This document shows, piece after piece, positions 36,226-45,584 of a DNA stretch of 46,337 nucleotides. The DNA comes from Jiangella muralis. GTDB taxonomy: Bacteria > Actinomycetota > Actinomycetes > Jiangellales > Jiangellaceae. Positions within the stretch are counted from its first letter, which is position 1, and each line of letters starts with the position of its first letter. Under the pieces are notes generated by a model. The model was not told where the DNA came from. It saw nothing but the letters and a program-made list of their open reading frames with translations, and ran no database searches. The stretch is from assembly GCF_001270745.1 (NCBI RefSeq), contig NZ_LFXL01000050.1, positions 1 through 46,337 of the forward strand. Direction: 5' to 3'. The position numbers and the translations under genes were made by a program.

Positions 36226-38445
36226 TTACGGGAGATCGGCGAACGCCGGTCGTAGGGACGGCCAGTCCGCCGCACGGCAGTAGACCGGGATCTCGTCGAG
36301 AGGCACCGGCCGCGTCACCGTCCGCCCGCCGTCGACCACAGCGCCCGTCCAGACATCCACCCACGAGCCCGCCGGCAGGTACACGTCCCAGGTGGCAGAG
36401 CCGGCAGACAGCACCGGCGCCACCAGCAGCGCGTCACCCAGCAGGAACTGCCGGTCGACAACCGACCAGACAGAAGCATCAGCGGGGAAGTCGAAGAACA
36501 GCCCGCGCATCAGCGGCGCCCCGCCCGAAACAGCAGAAGCAGCCGACGACGTGAGGTACGGCACCAGCTGCTCCCGCAGGTGCGCGAACCGGCGGAACAC
36601 CGGCAGCACCCGCTCGTCCCCGGTCTGCGCGGCGACGTTCCACGGCGTGCGGTCGCGGGCCGGCAGCCGGTGGTGGTTGAACTCCGAGTGGTACTGCATG
36701 ATCGGCATGAACGCCGACGCCGCCGCGGCCCGCAGGTACAGCTCGGCGTCCGGCACGTCGCCGGAGAAGCCGGCCAGGTCCCAGCCCCAGTAGACGATCC
36801 CGCACGCGCCCGCGGTCACGCCGGCGACCACGGCGGCGCGGAACCCGGCCCACGTCGAGTCCTCGTCGCCGGCCCAGAACGCGCCGTGCGCCTGCGACCC
36901 GGTGAACCCGGCCCGGCTGAACGTCACCGGCGCCTTGCCGGCCGAGCGCAGCAGGTCGCCGTAGGCCCGCGCGTATTCGACCGGGAACCGGTTGTTCCCG
37001 GCCAGCCCGCGTGCGGCCCCACCCGAATGCCACAGGTCATGGCCCCACGCGTGCTCACCACCGTCGGTCTTGAAACCGTCGATGCCGAGCTCCTCGACGA
37101 GGTACCGCCGCTTCGACGTCCACCACTCGCGCGCCTTCTCCGACGCGAGGTCCGGCATCAGCGCGAGCGGGAACCACCAGCCGCGGTTGCGGTACGGCCG
37201 CCCGTCCGCCTCCGTCACGGCGAAGCCGCCCGAGACCAGAGCGCGCGCGTCCGCCGCGAGCTGGCCGCGTGGGTGCGGCCGCATCTTCAGCAACGGGATC
37301 TGCCACAGCAGCACCTTCACGTCCCGCCCATGCAGCTCCTCGACCATCCCGCGAGGGTCCGGCCAGGCGCCGTCGGCGGGGAAGGTGAAGTCGGCCAGCC
37401 GGTGCGGCCCGCCGTCCTCATTGACGTCATAGACGGCGTCGCGGAACGCGGTGAACGTCGACTCGTCGCTCCACGCCTCGATGACCAGCGCGCCGACGGG
37501 GATGTCGTGCTGACGGTGCGCGTCCAGCTCCGCCATCACCCGGGCCTGCGTGTTCCACTCGTTGCCGCTGGCCCAGAGCCGGAACACCCAGTCGGGCAGC
37601 TCCTCGGGCCGGCCGGCCTCGTCGAGGAACTGCCGGACCACGGAAGCGGGCGTCCCGGAGAAGAGCCCGACGGAGAGCGCGTCGTCGCCGTCGAGATCGG
37701 CCTCGACGACCAGCCGGTCCGGCGTCGTCGCGCCGACGTCGTACCAGCTGCGCCGGGCCGTCCGGACGTGGAATCCCCACGACGACGAACCGCCGACCAC
37801 CAGCGCGAACGGCATCGGCAGGTACGTCCGCCCGTGCGCGCCCTGCGCCTTGTACTGCTCGAACACGACGGCGTCCAGCGTGCGGCCGCGCTGGTCGACG
37901 GCGTCGTACCGCTCGCCGAACCCGACCACGTGCTCGTCCGGCGCCAGCCGCAGCGCGAACCGGACCCGCCGCGGACCTTCCGGCCCGGTCAGCCACTCGA
38001 CGCTGCCGGGCACCAGCCGGTCGCCCTCCACCGTCAACGACCTACCAGAAGCGGCCCACGAGCCCGCCGCCACCGGGAACCACCGCGTCCGCCGCGCCGC
38101 GCCGGACGACAGCGTCGCCACGAACCGGTACCGGTACGTCGTCCCGGCGGCCAGCGGCGGCGTCGTCACCGACCAGAACGACCGGTCCGCCAGCGACCGC
38201 GCCTGCGCGGCGGCCAGGTGCCCGCCGTCGGCGGAGTCGGCACCAGAGGACGAGGAGGACGGCGGCAGCAGCGGCCACGTCTCCACACCGGACGGGCCGG
38301 ACCACTCGCACACCACGGACGTCACCGACGCCGACGCCCGGACCCGCAGCTCGCACGTCTCGCCGTCGACCGGCAGCGCCGGCACCCGCTGATCGCCGGT
38401 GACGGCGTACGGGTGCTCGGAGCCGAACGGACGGTGCCGGATCAT
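36226..38445 (-). CDS. glycoside hydrolase family 31 (alpha-glucosidase-like)
   Basis: 739 residues, no signal peptide, so cytoplasmic. The GH31 barrel is clear: GFGERYDAVDQRGRT in the N-terminal sandwich, nucleophile Asp461 in GIDGFKTDGGEHAWG, probable acid/base Asp527 in WAGDEDSTW, then YWGWDLAGFSGD and MPIMQYHSEFNHH. Residues about 1-160 form an extra N-terminal domain with a Ser-rich run. GH31 enzymes release alpha-linked glucose, xylose or sulfoquinovose; the KTDGGE form at the nucleophile differs from the WxDM motif of maltases, so the substrate is unsure. The start overlaps the stop of the GH15 gene by four bases and has GGGAGGG upstream. Last gene of the ROK-controlled operon. Confidence 0.88.
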   Translation of the reverse strand: MIRHRPFGSEHPYAVTGDQRVPALPVDGETCELRVRASASVTSVVCEWSGPSGVETWPLLPPSSSSSGADSADGGHLAAAQARSLADRSFWSVTTPPLAAGTTYRYRFVATLSSGAARRTRWFPVAAGSWAASGRSLTVEGDRLVPGSVEWLTGPEGPRRVRFALRLAPDEHVVGFGERYDAVDQRGRTLDAVVFEQYKAQGAHGRTYLPMPFALVVGGSSSWGFHVRTARRSWYDVGATTPDRLVVEADLDGDDALSVGLFSGTPASVVRQFLDEAGRPEELPDWVFRLWASGNEWNTQARVMAELDAHRQHDIPVGALVIEAWSDESTFTAFRDAVYDVNEDGGPHRLADFTFPADGAWPDPRGMVEELHGRDVKVLLWQIPLLKMRPHPRGQLAADARALVSGGFAVTEADGRPYRNRGWWFPLALMPDLASEKAREWWTSKRRYLVEELGIDGFKTDGGEHAWGHDLWHSGGAARGLAGNNRFPVEYARAYGDLLRSAGKAPVTFSRAGFTGSQAHGAFWAGDEDSTWAGFRAAVVAGVTAGACGIVYWGWDLAGFSGDVPDAELYLRAAAASAFMPIMQYHSEFNHHRLPARDRTPWNVAAQTGDERVLPVFRRFAHLREQLVPYLTSSAASAVSGGAPLMRGLFFDFPADASVWSVVDRQFLLGDALLVAPVLSAGSATWDVYLPAGSWVDVWTGAVVDGGRTVTRPVPLDEIPVYCRAADWPSLRPAFADLP

Positions 38446-39557
38446 CGGGCCCTCCCCACCAGGCCGAGCTCGGCCGCCAGCACCAGGTACATGCCGTGCG
38501 ACCACAGCAGCGGCGTCGCGACGGTGCCCCAGCGGTCGATCCACTCCTGCTCGCGGTCCGGGGCCAGCAGGTGGTGCCCGACCTGCTCCGGCAACTCGCC
38601 CGACGGGGTCGCCTGCGCCGCGATCCACCGCAGCGACGCCAACGCCTCCGCACGACGCCCGGCGGCCGCGTGATTCCAGCCGAGGAACGCCGTGAGCAGC
38701 GGCCACTGCCCGCCGCCATAGAACGTGTCGGCGGCGTAGCGGTGCACCCCGCCGTCCACGCACAGCGCGTCCTCGACCGCGGACACCGTCGCCCGCCCGA
38801 TCGGACTGTCGACGCCGGCCAGCCCGAACGGCACCACGCAGGCCAGCAGGCTCGCGTCGACGTCGGCCGCGCCCAGCCACTTCGTCAGGTGCCCGTCGAC
38901 GGCGCCGGACGACAGCACCAGCGCGTCGATGGCGCCGACGGCCTCCGCCGCGGCCGCGCGCTCGGCCGGGGCCAGCGCCGCGGCCAGCGCCGGATGCGAC
39001 ACCGCCGCCGCCAGCCCGGCCCGGATCGCACCCAGCGTGGACACGTGCCGGTGGTCGACGTGCTCCTCCCACCAGTCGTAGCAGGGCCGGGCCCAGAACG
39101 TCGTCAGGTACCGGACCGCCGTCGCCACGCCGCCGTCCACGCCGTCGACCGGCCCGTGCCGGTCGGCGTGTGCCGCGAGCGCCCACAGCCAGGTGCCGTA
39201 GCCGTCCAGCTGGAAGTCCCACCACGGGTCGTTCCCGACGCCGCCGTCGATCGTGTACCGGGTCGGCAGCAGGTCCGCGACCGGGATGTGCTCGCCGCGC
39301 ACGGACAGCGCGACCAGCGCGTCGACCTGGTCGGTCCGTTTGCTCAGCACGTCGGCGCACCAGCGGTGGAACGCCGCCGGGCCGTCGGCGTCGCCGTAGC
39401 GGCTGACGCCCTCGGCGATGAACGCGCCGTCGCGGAACCAGCTGTAGCCGCGGTACGCACTGAACGTCGGGCTGGCCGGGTAGGCACCGGACGGCGCCTG
39501 GTGGGTCGCGATGACCCGGTGGCTGGCCTCGGCCAACGCGAGTAGGTCGTCCGTCAC
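38442..39557 (-). CDS. glycoside hydrolase family 15 (glucoamylase-like)
   Basis: 371 residues, cytoplasmic. The (alpha/alpha)6 barrel family is indicated by PSGAYPASPTFSAYRGYSWFRDGAF near the N-terminus, where YSWFRDGAF is the substrate-binding Arg-Asp motif, by WARPCYDWWEEHV (the likely acid Glu pair) and by GTVATPLLWSHGMYL near the C-terminus. It is shorter than secreted glucoamylases, lacking their N-terminal beta domain. It should trim glucose or a related residue from a short alpha-linked oligosaccharide. The GTG at 39557 overlaps the stop of the binding-protein gene, so translation is coupled. Acts with the GH31 enzyme on the imported sugar. Confidence 0.85.
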   Translation of the reverse strand: MTDDLLALAEASHRVIATHQAPSGAYPASPTFSAYRGYSWFRDGAFIAEGVSRYGDADGPAAFHRWCADVLSKRTDQVDALVALSVRGEHIPVADLLPTRYTIDGGVGNDPWWDFQLDGYGTWLWALAAHADRHGPVDGVDGGVATAVRYLTTFWARPCYDWWEEHVDHRHVSTLGAIRAGLAAAVSHPALAAALAPAERAAAAEAVGAIDALVLSSGAVDGHLTKWLGAADVDASLLACVVPFGLAGVDSPIGRATVSAVEDALCVDGGVHRYAADTFYGGGQWPLLTAFLGWNHAAAGRRAEALASLRWIAAQATPSGELPEQVGHHLLAPDREQEWIDRWGTVATPLLWSHGMYLVLAAELGLVGRAR

Positions 39558-40801
39558 AGCAGCTCGTCCACCCTCGCGGCGGCGTCGGCGACGGCCTGCT
39601 CGACGGTCTTGCGGCCGGCCGCGGCGTTGCCCAGTTCCTCGGTGACGGCGTCCTGCATCTCCTGCTGGCGGACGATCACCGGCGGCAGCACGGTCGCGTC
39701 CAGCGCGTCGAACACGGCCTGACGGTTCGCCGGCGGGCTCTGCTCGAGGTACGGCGCCAGCTTGTCCTGGTCGGCGATCGGCGGCAGCTCCCAGCCCGCG
39801 TTCAGCCGGGTGTCGACGGTGGTGTCGGACGCGGTGAGGAACTCCAGCCAGGCCTGCGCCTCCTCCGGGTGATCGCTGTTCGCGCTGACCACGACGCCGT
39901 TGGTGAACATGGCGCTCGCCTTGTCGGTGTCGCCCGGCTCGACGACGACGTCCCACTCGAACGGGACGTCGGCCAGCGGGCCGAACATCCAGATGCCGCT
40001 GTGCCACATGGCCAGCTTGCCGTCGCGGAACAGCGTCGAGTCGAAGTCCGGCGTGCCGGCGCCCTCAGCCTCGGTCGGCATGACGGTGCCCGACTTCTCG
40101 GCCAGCCAGGTGGCCGCGGCGACGCCCTCAGCGGAGTTGAACGCCGTCGCGCTGCCGTCGTCGGTGAGGAACTGGCCGCCGGCCTGGGCCAGCGCCTTGT
40201 AGAACTCGTGGAACGTGGCCGGCTGGTAGTCGCCCCAGACGCCGGCCGCGGTGTCCGTCAACGCCTGGGCCGCGGCCCGCTCGTCCTCCCACGTCCAGTC
40301 CGCCGTCGGCTCCGGCACGCCGGCCGCCGCGAACAGGTCCTTGTTGTAGAAGAGGACGACGTCGCTGAACGACTCGGGCAGGCCGACCTGGGCGCCGTCG
40401 TGCTGGAACGCCTCCAGCAGCGACGGCGTGTACGCCGTACCGTCCACGGAGAGCTCCGCGAGCGCGCCGCTGTCGGCGTAGGTCACGAAGTTCTCGTAGT
40501 TCAGCTCGAACGCGTCGGCCTCGGTGCCACCGGCGACCGCCGTCTGCAGCTTGGTGAAGTAGTCGGCGTACGGCGTCGTCTCGACCTGGACGTCGATGCC
40601 GGGGTTCTCCTCCTCGAACGCCGTCACGATGGCGTCGAGGTTCGCCTCGTTGCCGCCGTTGGACGAGAACTCCTGGTACCGGACGACGACTTGGCCGTCC
40701 TCGCCGCTGTCCTCACGGGTCGCGGACCCCTGCGAGCAGGCCGACAGTGCCAGCAGCGCGGCCGCCGCGGCCACCGCGCCGAGCCGGATCGGGTGAGTCA
40801 T
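39554..40801 (-). CDS. sugar-binding lipoprotein of an ABC importer
   Basis: 415 residues. Signal peptide with lipobox LSAC (Cys22). Family 1 extracellular binding protein: RYQEFSSNGGNEANLDAIVTAFEEENPGI, GLPESFSDVVLFYNKDLFAAAGV, WTWEDERAAAQALTD and HPEEAQAWLEFL are all typical. It captures the oligosaccharide outside the membrane for the two permeases encoded just upstream. The ATG at 40801 has GGAG at six bases; 11 bases separate it from the second permease. Many aromatic residues around FYKALAQAGGQF and MWHSGIWMFG may line the sugar site. Substrate is inferred to be an alpha-linked oligosaccharide from the GH15/GH31 genes downstream. Confidence 0.9.
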   Translation of the reverse strand: MTHPIRLGAVAAAAALLALSACSQGSATREDSGEDGQVVVRYQEFSSNGGNEANLDAIVTAFEEENPGIDVQVETTPYADYFTKLQTAVAGGTEADAFELNYENFVTYADSGALAELSVDGTAYTPSLLEAFQHDGAQVGLPESFSDVVLFYNKDLFAAAGVPEPTADWTWEDERAAAQALTDTAAGVWGDYQPATFHEFYKALAQAGGQFLTDDGSATAFNSAEGVAAATWLAEKSGTVMPTEAEGAGTPDFDSTLFRDGKLAMWHSGIWMFGPLADVPFEWDVVVEPGDTDKASAMFTNGVVVSANSDHPEEAQAWLEFLTASDTTVDTRLNAGWELPPIADQDKLAPYLEQSPPANRQAVFDALDATVLPPVIVRQQEMQDAVTEELGNAAAGRKTVEQAVADAAARVDELL

Positions 40802-40812
40802 GGGAACTCCAT

Positions 40813-41613
40813 TCACTTGAGCCCGGAGCGGGCCACGCCTTGGATGACGTACTTCTGCGCCGCGAGGTAGAGCACGGCGATCGGGATGATGCTGATCACG
40901 GAGCCGGCCATCACCACGTCCCACTCGGTGGTGAACTGGCCGTGCAGGGTGGACAGGCCGAGCGGCAGCGTCATCAGCTCCGGCGAGCGGATGACGACCA
41001 GCGGCCAGAGGAAGCTGTTCCAGCTGGACATGAACGCCAGGACGGCGAACGTGGCCAGCGCCGGGCGGATCAGCGGCCAGACGACGGAGACGAAGATGCG
41101 CAGGTGCCCGGCGCCGTCGATGGTCGCGGCCTCGTCCAGCTCGATCGGGACCTGTGCGACCGCCTGCCGCAGCAGGAACACGCCGAACGCCGACGCGATG
41201 GACGGCGCCAGCAGGGCGGCGTAGGTGTCGACGAGGTTCAGCTCGCGCATCTCGATGAACAGCGGGACGACCAGCACCTGCATCGGCACCATCAGCGTCG
41301 CGAGGTAGACGAGGAACAGCCCGTTGCGGCCGGGGAAGTTCAGCCGGGCGAACGCGTAAGCGGCCATCGCGCTGGTGACGAGCTGCAGCAACGTCGACGC
41401 GACGGCGATCCACAGGCTGTTCGCCAGGATCCGCCAGAACGGCATCGCGTCCAGCAGCGTCCGGTACGCGTCCAGGCCCGGCTCGTCCGGGATCAGGTCC
41501 GGGGTGCCCAGGCCGGCGCCCGGCGTGATGGACGTGATCACCGTCCACACGAACGGGAACAGCATGACGAGGGCGCCGACGGCGACGCCGGCGTACAGCA
41601 ACGCCCTACGCAT
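40813..41613 (-). CDS. sugar ABC transporter permease (MalG-like)
   Basis: 266 residues with six membrane helices. The EAA loop that docks with the ATPase is present: LDEAATIDGAGHLRIFVSVVWPLIRP. MVPMQVLVVPLFIEMRELNLVDTYAALL and FMSSWNSFLWPLVVI are classic for the CUT1 MalG-type partner. Its ATG overlaps the end of the first permease gene by eight bases. It works as a heterodimer with the product of 41606-42562. Confidence 0.9.
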   Translation of the reverse strand: MRRALLYAGVAVGALVMLFPFVWTVITSITPGAGLGTPDLIPDEPGLDAYRTLLDAMPFWRILANSLWIAVASTLLQLVTSAMAAYAFARLNFPGRNGLFLVYLATLMVPMQVLVVPLFIEMRELNLVDTYAALLAPSIASAFGVFLLRQAVAQVPIELDEAATIDGAGHLRIFVSVVWPLIRPALATFAVLAFMSSWNSFLWPLVVIRSPELMTLPLGLSTLHGQFTTEWDVVMAGSVISIIPIAVLYLAAQKYVIQGVARSGLK

Positions 41614-42562
41614 ACGTCACCCACCTGCGCTGGCCGCGGACCTGAACGACCGTGACCACCAGCACCACCACGAACAACAGCCACGACAGCGCGGACGCGT
41701 CGCCGGCCCGGCCGTACCGGAAGGTGAGGTCGTAGATCTGCTGGACGACGACCTCGGTCGAGCCGGCCGGGCCGCCGCCGGTCATCACGTACACCTGGTC
41801 GAACACCTGGAAGCCGTTGATCAGCGAGATGACCACCACGAAGAAGGTCGACGGCGACAGCAGCGGCAGCGTCACGTGGCGGAACCGCTGCCACGTGCTG
41901 GTGCCGTCGACCCGGGCCGCGTCGTACAGCTCACCGGGAATCGCCTGCAGCCCGGCCAGCAGGATGATCATGACGAAGCCGAGGTCCTTCCACGCCGACG
42001 CGAGGATCACCGACGGCATCGCCCAGGTGGGGTCGGTCCACCAGCCGGGCCCGTCGATGCCGACCAGCCCGAGCAGATGGTTGACCAGCCCGTTCGACGG
42101 GCTCAGCAGCCACCGCCAGAGCAGCGCGACGACCACCCAGCTGGTGACGACCGGCAGGAAGTACGCGGCCCGGAACACGTTGCGGCCACGCAGCGCGGTG
42201 TTCAGCGCCAGCGCCGCGGCCAGGCCGAGCAGGTAGACCAGCGGCAGGTAGCCGGCGATGTAGCCGAGCGTGTGCCCGAACGCGGCCCAGGTGTCGCCGT
42301 CGGCGAGCAGCTCGCGGAAGTTGGCCAGCCCGACGAACTCCATCGGCGTGATGAGGTTCCAGTCGTGCAGCGCCACCCACAGCGAGCTGACCATCGGGAC
42401 CAGCGTGAACAGCGTCAGCGGGATCAGGCTCGGCGCCAGGAACAGCGCGACGATGCCGGCGTAGCGCAGCCGGTTGCCGCCGTAGCGCAGGGCATTGCGG
42501 CGGCGTGGCCGCTTCCGGGCGGGAGTGACGGCGGTGGGCCGGCTGCTCGTGGTCGTGCTCAC
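41606..42562 (-). CDS. sugar ABC transporter permease (MalF-like)
   Basis: 318 residues. A basic N-terminal tail (residues 1-30) precedes six helices; [28 protein letters not shown] and [24 protein letters not shown] are typical CUT1 MalF-type segments, and the EAA loop is [27 protein letters not shown]. The GTG at 42562 overlaps the stop of the ROK gene (GTGA). No ATP-binding subunit is encoded in the operon, so the pair probably uses a shared multitasking ATPase (MsiK type) encoded elsewhere. Confidence 0.9.
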   Translation of the reverse strand: MSTTTSSRPTAVTPARKRPRRRNALRYGGNRLRYAGIVALFLAPSLIPLTLFTLVPMVSSLWVALHDWNLITPMEFVGLANFRELLADGDTWAAFGHTLGYIAGYLPLVYLLGLAAALALNTALRGRNVFRAAYFLPVVTSWVVVALLWRWLLSPSNGLVNHLLGLVGIDGPGWWTDPTWAMPSVILASAWKDLGFVMIILLAGLQAIPGELYDAARVDGTSTWQRFRHVTLPLLSPSTFFVVVISLINGFQVFDQVYVMTGGGPAGSTEVVVQQIYDLTFRYGRAGDASALSWLLFVVVLVVTVVQVRGQRRWVTYA

Positions 42563-43719
42563 GGCAGTTCCCCGGAGAGCGCCCCGCCGAGCCGGGCCCG
42601 GACCAGCTCGCCCTGACCGCCGGTCGCGCCGGCCGCGTCGTACGGCGTCGCGAGCACCAGCGCGGCCGCGCCCAGTGCCCACGACGTGTCGTCCCAGGAC
42701 TCGACGACGACGGGCACGCCGCGGCGCGACGGCATCAGGTGCGCGCGCAGGCTCGGCTCGAACCCCGGCCGCCAGTGCTCCCACGCGCGGGTGCCCTCGC
42801 CGAGCACGATCACGACCTCGGGGTCCATGACGTTGATCAGCCCGGCGACGCCGCGGCCGAACAGCTCGCCGGCGGCCGCGAAGATCGTCGGGTCCGGCGC
42901 GTCGAGACCGGCCGCCCGCGCGGCGCGCAGCAGGCCGTCCTGGCCGACCGACGCCTCCAGGCAGCCGGTGTTGCCGCACGAGCAGCGCGGGCCGTCGGGC
43001 TGGACGGGGAAGTGGCCGAACTCGCCGGCGCCGCCGCCCGCGCCGCGGTACACGGTCCCGTCGACGACCAACCCGGCACCCACGCCGCGCCCGATCGTCA
43101 CGACGAGGAAGTTCCGGTGCTCGCGGCCGCGGCCGTACAGCCGCTCGGCGACGGCGAGCGCGTTGACGTCGTTCTCGACCAGGACGGGGACGGGCAGCGC
43201 CGCGCGCAGCCGGGCGCCGAGCCCGAGCCGGCGCCAGCCCAGCGTCGGCGCGTCGACGACGCCCGCCTCCTGGTCGTCGACCGAGCCGGGGACGCCGACG
43301 CCGATGCCGAGGATCGGCGCATCGTCGCCCGCGGGCGCCTCGATCAGCGGCCGCAGCAGGTCGACCAGCCGGTCCGGCGCGTCGGCCGCCATCGCGTCGA
43401 ACGGCCACTCCCACGACTGCCGCACCTGACCGTCCAGCTGGACGTCCACGACGGCGACGTGGTCGGCGGCGACCTTGGCGCCCAGCGCTCGCCCGGCCGA
43501 GCCGACCAGCCCCAGCAGCACGGCGGGGCGGCCGCCGCGGGACGGCCGGTGCTCGACCTCCGCAACCAACCCGCGGGCCACCAGGTCCTTGACGATCTGG
43601 GTGACGGTGGCCGGGCTCACACCGAGCGTGCGGGCGATGTCGGTCCTGCTCAGCGGGCCGGACGTGCCCAGCGCGGCCAGCACGGCCGAGCGGGTGAGGT
43701 CACCGCGGGGAACGGGCAT
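42559..43719 (-). CDS. ROK family transcriptional repressor
   Basis: 386 residues. N-terminal winged helix ([29 protein letters not shown], residues about 22-52) followed by a sugar-kinase-like ROK domain: [50 protein letters not shown] and the zinc motif [10 protein letters not shown]. Such proteins bind a sugar and release their operator. It is the first gene of its own operon, so negative autoregulation through the palindrome at 43736-43749 is likely. The ATG at 43719 has GGAAG about six bases upstream. The effector is probably the imported oligosaccharide or a hydrolysis product. Confidence 0.9.
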   Translation of the reverse strand: MPVPRGDLTRSAVLAALGTSGPLSRTDIARTLGVSPATVTQIVKDLVARGLVAEVEHRPSRGGRPAVLLGLVGSAGRALGAKVAADHVAVVDVQLDGQVRQSWEWPFDAMAADAPDRLVDLLRPLIEAPAGDDAPILGIGVGVPGSVDDQEAGVVDAPTLGWRRLGLGARLRAALPVPVLVENDVNALAVAERLYGRGREHRNFLVVTIGRGVGAGLVVDGTVYRGAGGGAGEFGHFPVQPDGPRCSCGNTGCLEASVGQDGLLRAARAAGLDAPDPTIFAAAGELFGRGVAGLINVMDPEVVIVLGEGTRAWEHWRPGFEPSLRAHLMPSRRGVPVVVESWDDTSWALGAAALVLATPYDAAGATGGQGELVRARLGGALSGELP

Positions 43720-43735
43720 CCAGCACTTCCTTCGG

Positions 43736-43749
43736 GACTAAAGTTAGTC
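43736..43749. promoter_or_regulatory. candidate ROK operator
   Basis: GACTAA-AG-TTAGTC is a perfect 6-base inverted repeat, AT-rich in a GC-rich setting, placed where transcription of the operon should start. The form resembles TTAGT/ACTAA-type operators of XylR/ROK repressors. Confidence 0.6.
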
Positions 43750-43752
43750 ATA

Positions 43753-43781
43753 AAGAAACACCCGCGACATCGCCCTGTCAA
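43753..43781 (-). promoter_or_regulatory. candidate promoter of the sugar operon
   Basis: On the leftward strand a perfect TTGACA (43776-43781) is followed after 17 bases by TTTCTT (43753-43758), an acceptable -35/-10 pair just upstream of the candidate operator. Confidence 0.5.
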
Positions 43782-43790
43782 GTGATCCTT

Positions 43791-43806
43791 GACAAAAACT
43801 TTTGTC
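43791..43806. promoter_or_regulatory. second palindrome upstream of the sugar operon
   Basis: GACAAAA-AC-TTTTGTC is a perfect 7-base inverted repeat ten bases beyond the -35 element. It shares the GAC...GTC frame of the first operator and may bind the same repressor or another regulator. Confidence 0.45.
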
Positions 43807-43875
43807 GGAAGGAAGGCTGGAGGAGTTCCGAGACGGTGTACGAGCGCCGTTCAGCGGCAGCAGCGGGGAACCGCT

Positions 43876-43933
43876 CCCATGATCATCAACCTTTTGTGCT
43901 GCTGGGACGACCAAAAAGGTTGATGATCATGGG
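43876..43933. terminator. long perfect hairpin downstream of the DEAD-box helicase gene
   Basis: Arms 43876-43895 and 43914-43933 are perfect 20-base inverted repeats (ending CAACCTTTT and beginning AAAAGGTTG) with an 18-base loop. It lies 11 bases beyond the helicase stop, so it can act as a terminator, with T-runs inside the stem rather than after it. The ATGATCATCAACC core is much more AT-rich than the surroundings and could be one copy of a dispersed element. Confidence 0.65.
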
Positions 43934-43943
43934 GTGGGGTGGG

Positions 43944-45584
43944 TCAGCGGCGGCGCAGCGACGCCGAGAAGCTACCGGCCGTCGCGGAGGTGCTGGAGCC
44001 GCCGCGGTTGCCGTTTCGGGACCGCCCGCCGGAGGTGTTCGGCGAGCGTCCACCGGACGTGTTCGCGGTGCGGTCCTGCTGCTCGCGGCCGGTGCGGCCG
44101 GCGGTGCGACCGCCCGCCGCGCCCGAGCCGTTCGATCCGTTCGAGCCACCGGCAGTGCCGCGCCCGCCGCGCCCGCTGCGGCGTCGGCGGCCGCCCGCAC
44201 GGTCTCCGGCGGAATCGTCCGCGGCGGCGCGGCGCCGGTCCGGAGCCGCGGGCGATGCCAGCGGCGGCGCGACGAGGTCCGCCTTCGGGCCGGTGAGCTC
44301 GGTGATCGCCGGGTGTCCCGGGCCGACCCGGGTGATCGTCGGCGTGATGCCGGCCTGGCGGGTCAGCGTCCGTACGTCGCCGGTCTGGTCGTGCGTCATG
44401 ACCGTGACGACGGTGCCGCCGGCCCCGGCGCGGGCCGTGCGGCCGGACCGGTGCAGGTACGCCTTGTGCTCGGCCGGCGGGTCGACGTGGACGACCAGGC
44501 CGATGTCGTCGACGTGGATGCCGCGGGCGGCGATGTCGGTGGCGACCAGCACGCGCGACGTCCCGTCCGAGAACGCGGCGAGGTTGCGCTGCCGTGCGCC
44601 CTGGCTGAGGTTGCCGTGCAGGTCGACGGCGGGGATGCCGGCCGCGGTGAGCACCTTCGCCAGCTTCTTGGCGCCGTGCTTGGTGCGGGCGAACAGCAGC
44701 GTGCGGCCCTGGCCCGAGGCGAGCTCGCGCACCACCTGGCCCTTGTCGGTCGCCTCGACCGCCAGGACGTGGTGGGCCATGGTCGAGACGTGCGCGACGG
44801 CCGGTGCCGTCGAGTGCAGGACCGGGTTGGTGAGGTAGCGGCGCACGAGGGTGTCGACGCCGTTGTCGAGCGTCGCCGAGAACAGCAGCCGCTGGCCGCC
44901 GCGCGGTGTCGCGTCGAGCAGCCGCCGCACAGCGGGCAGGAAACCGAGGTCGGCCATGTGGTCGGCCTCGTCCAGGACGGTGATCTCGACGGCGCCGAGG
45001 TCGCAATGGCGCTGCGCGATGAGATCCTCGAGCCGGCCGGGGCAGGCGATGAGGACGTCGACGCCGTTCCTGAGCGCCTTGACCTGCGGGCCCTGCCCTA
45101 CGCCGCCGAAGACGGTGGTGATGCGCAGGCCGGTGGCCGCGGCCAGCGGAGCCATCGTCGCGGCCACCTGGTTGGCGAGCTCGCGGGTCGGCACCAGGAC
45201 GAGTGCGCGCGGCTGCCGGGCCTGGCGGCCGGTGCGCGAGGCGACCAGCCGGGTGACCGTCGGGACCGAGAACGCGATGGTCTTGCCCGACCCCGTCTGG
45301 CCGCGACCGAGCACGTCCTTGCCGGCGAGGGTGTCGGGCAGGGTGGCTGCCTGGATCGGGAACGGGCTGGTCACGCCCTCGGCGGCGAGGGCCGCGACGA
45401 TGGCGGCGGGCACGCCGAGCTCGGCGAACGACCGGTCGTCGGCGACGGCGGGTCGCGCCGGCGCGACCGCGGTGTCGGACGCGACCTGGGGATGCGTGGT
45501 GGCCGCCACAGCGGGGCGGCGGTTCCGGTTGCGGGGGCGGCGACGAGCGCCGTCGCCCCGCGAGGTGCGGGTGTCGGTGGGCAC
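43944..45584 (-). CDS. DEAD-box RNA helicase
   Basis: 546 residues. Motifs in order: Q motif (FAELGVPAAIVAALAAEG...FPIQAATLP), I GRGQTGSGKT, Ia PTRELA, II VLDEADHM, III SAT, IV LLFARTKHGAK, V ATDIAARGIHV and VI HRSGRTARAG. It unwinds structured RNA, in ribosome assembly or mRNA turnover, often in the cold. N- and C-terminal extensions are basic and disordered; the C-terminal 130 residues are rich in Gly, Arg, Ser and Asn, typical of RNA-binding tails. The GTG at 45584 has AAGGA six bases upstream; the frame is open for another 19 codons without such a site. A leader of about 190 bases is shared divergently with the cupin gene. Confidence 0.92.
   Translation of the reverse strand: MPTDTRTSRGDGARRRPRNRNRRPAVAATTHPQVASDTAVAPARPAVADDRSFAELGVPAAIVAALAAEGVTSPFPIQAATLPDTLAGKDVLGRGQTGSGKTIAFSVPTVTRLVASRTGRQARQPRALVLVPTRELANQVAATMAPLAAATGLRITTVFGGVGQGPQVKALRNGVDVLIACPGRLEDLIAQRHCDLGAVEITVLDEADHMADLGFLPAVRRLLDATPRGGQRLLFSATLDNGVDTLVRRYLTNPVLHSTAPAVAHVSTMAHHVLAVEATDKGQVVRELASGQGRTLLFARTKHGAKKLAKVLTAAGIPAVDLHGNLSQGARQRNLAAFSDGTSRVLVATDIAARGIHVDDIGLVVHVDPPAEHKAYLHRSGRTARAGAGGTVVTVMTHDQTGDVRTLTRQAGITPTITRVGPGHPAITELTGPKADLVAPPLASPAAPDRRRAAADDSAGDRAGGRRRRSGRGGRGTAGGSNGSNGSGAAGGRTAGRTGREQQDRTANTSGGRSPNTSGGRSRNGNRGGSSTSATAGSFSASLRRR

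Noticed and set aside
39557-40007. N-terminal extension of the GH15 protein
   Set aside because: It overlaps the binding-protein gene in another frame; the GTG at 39557 overlaps that gene's stop and gives the normal GH15 start.
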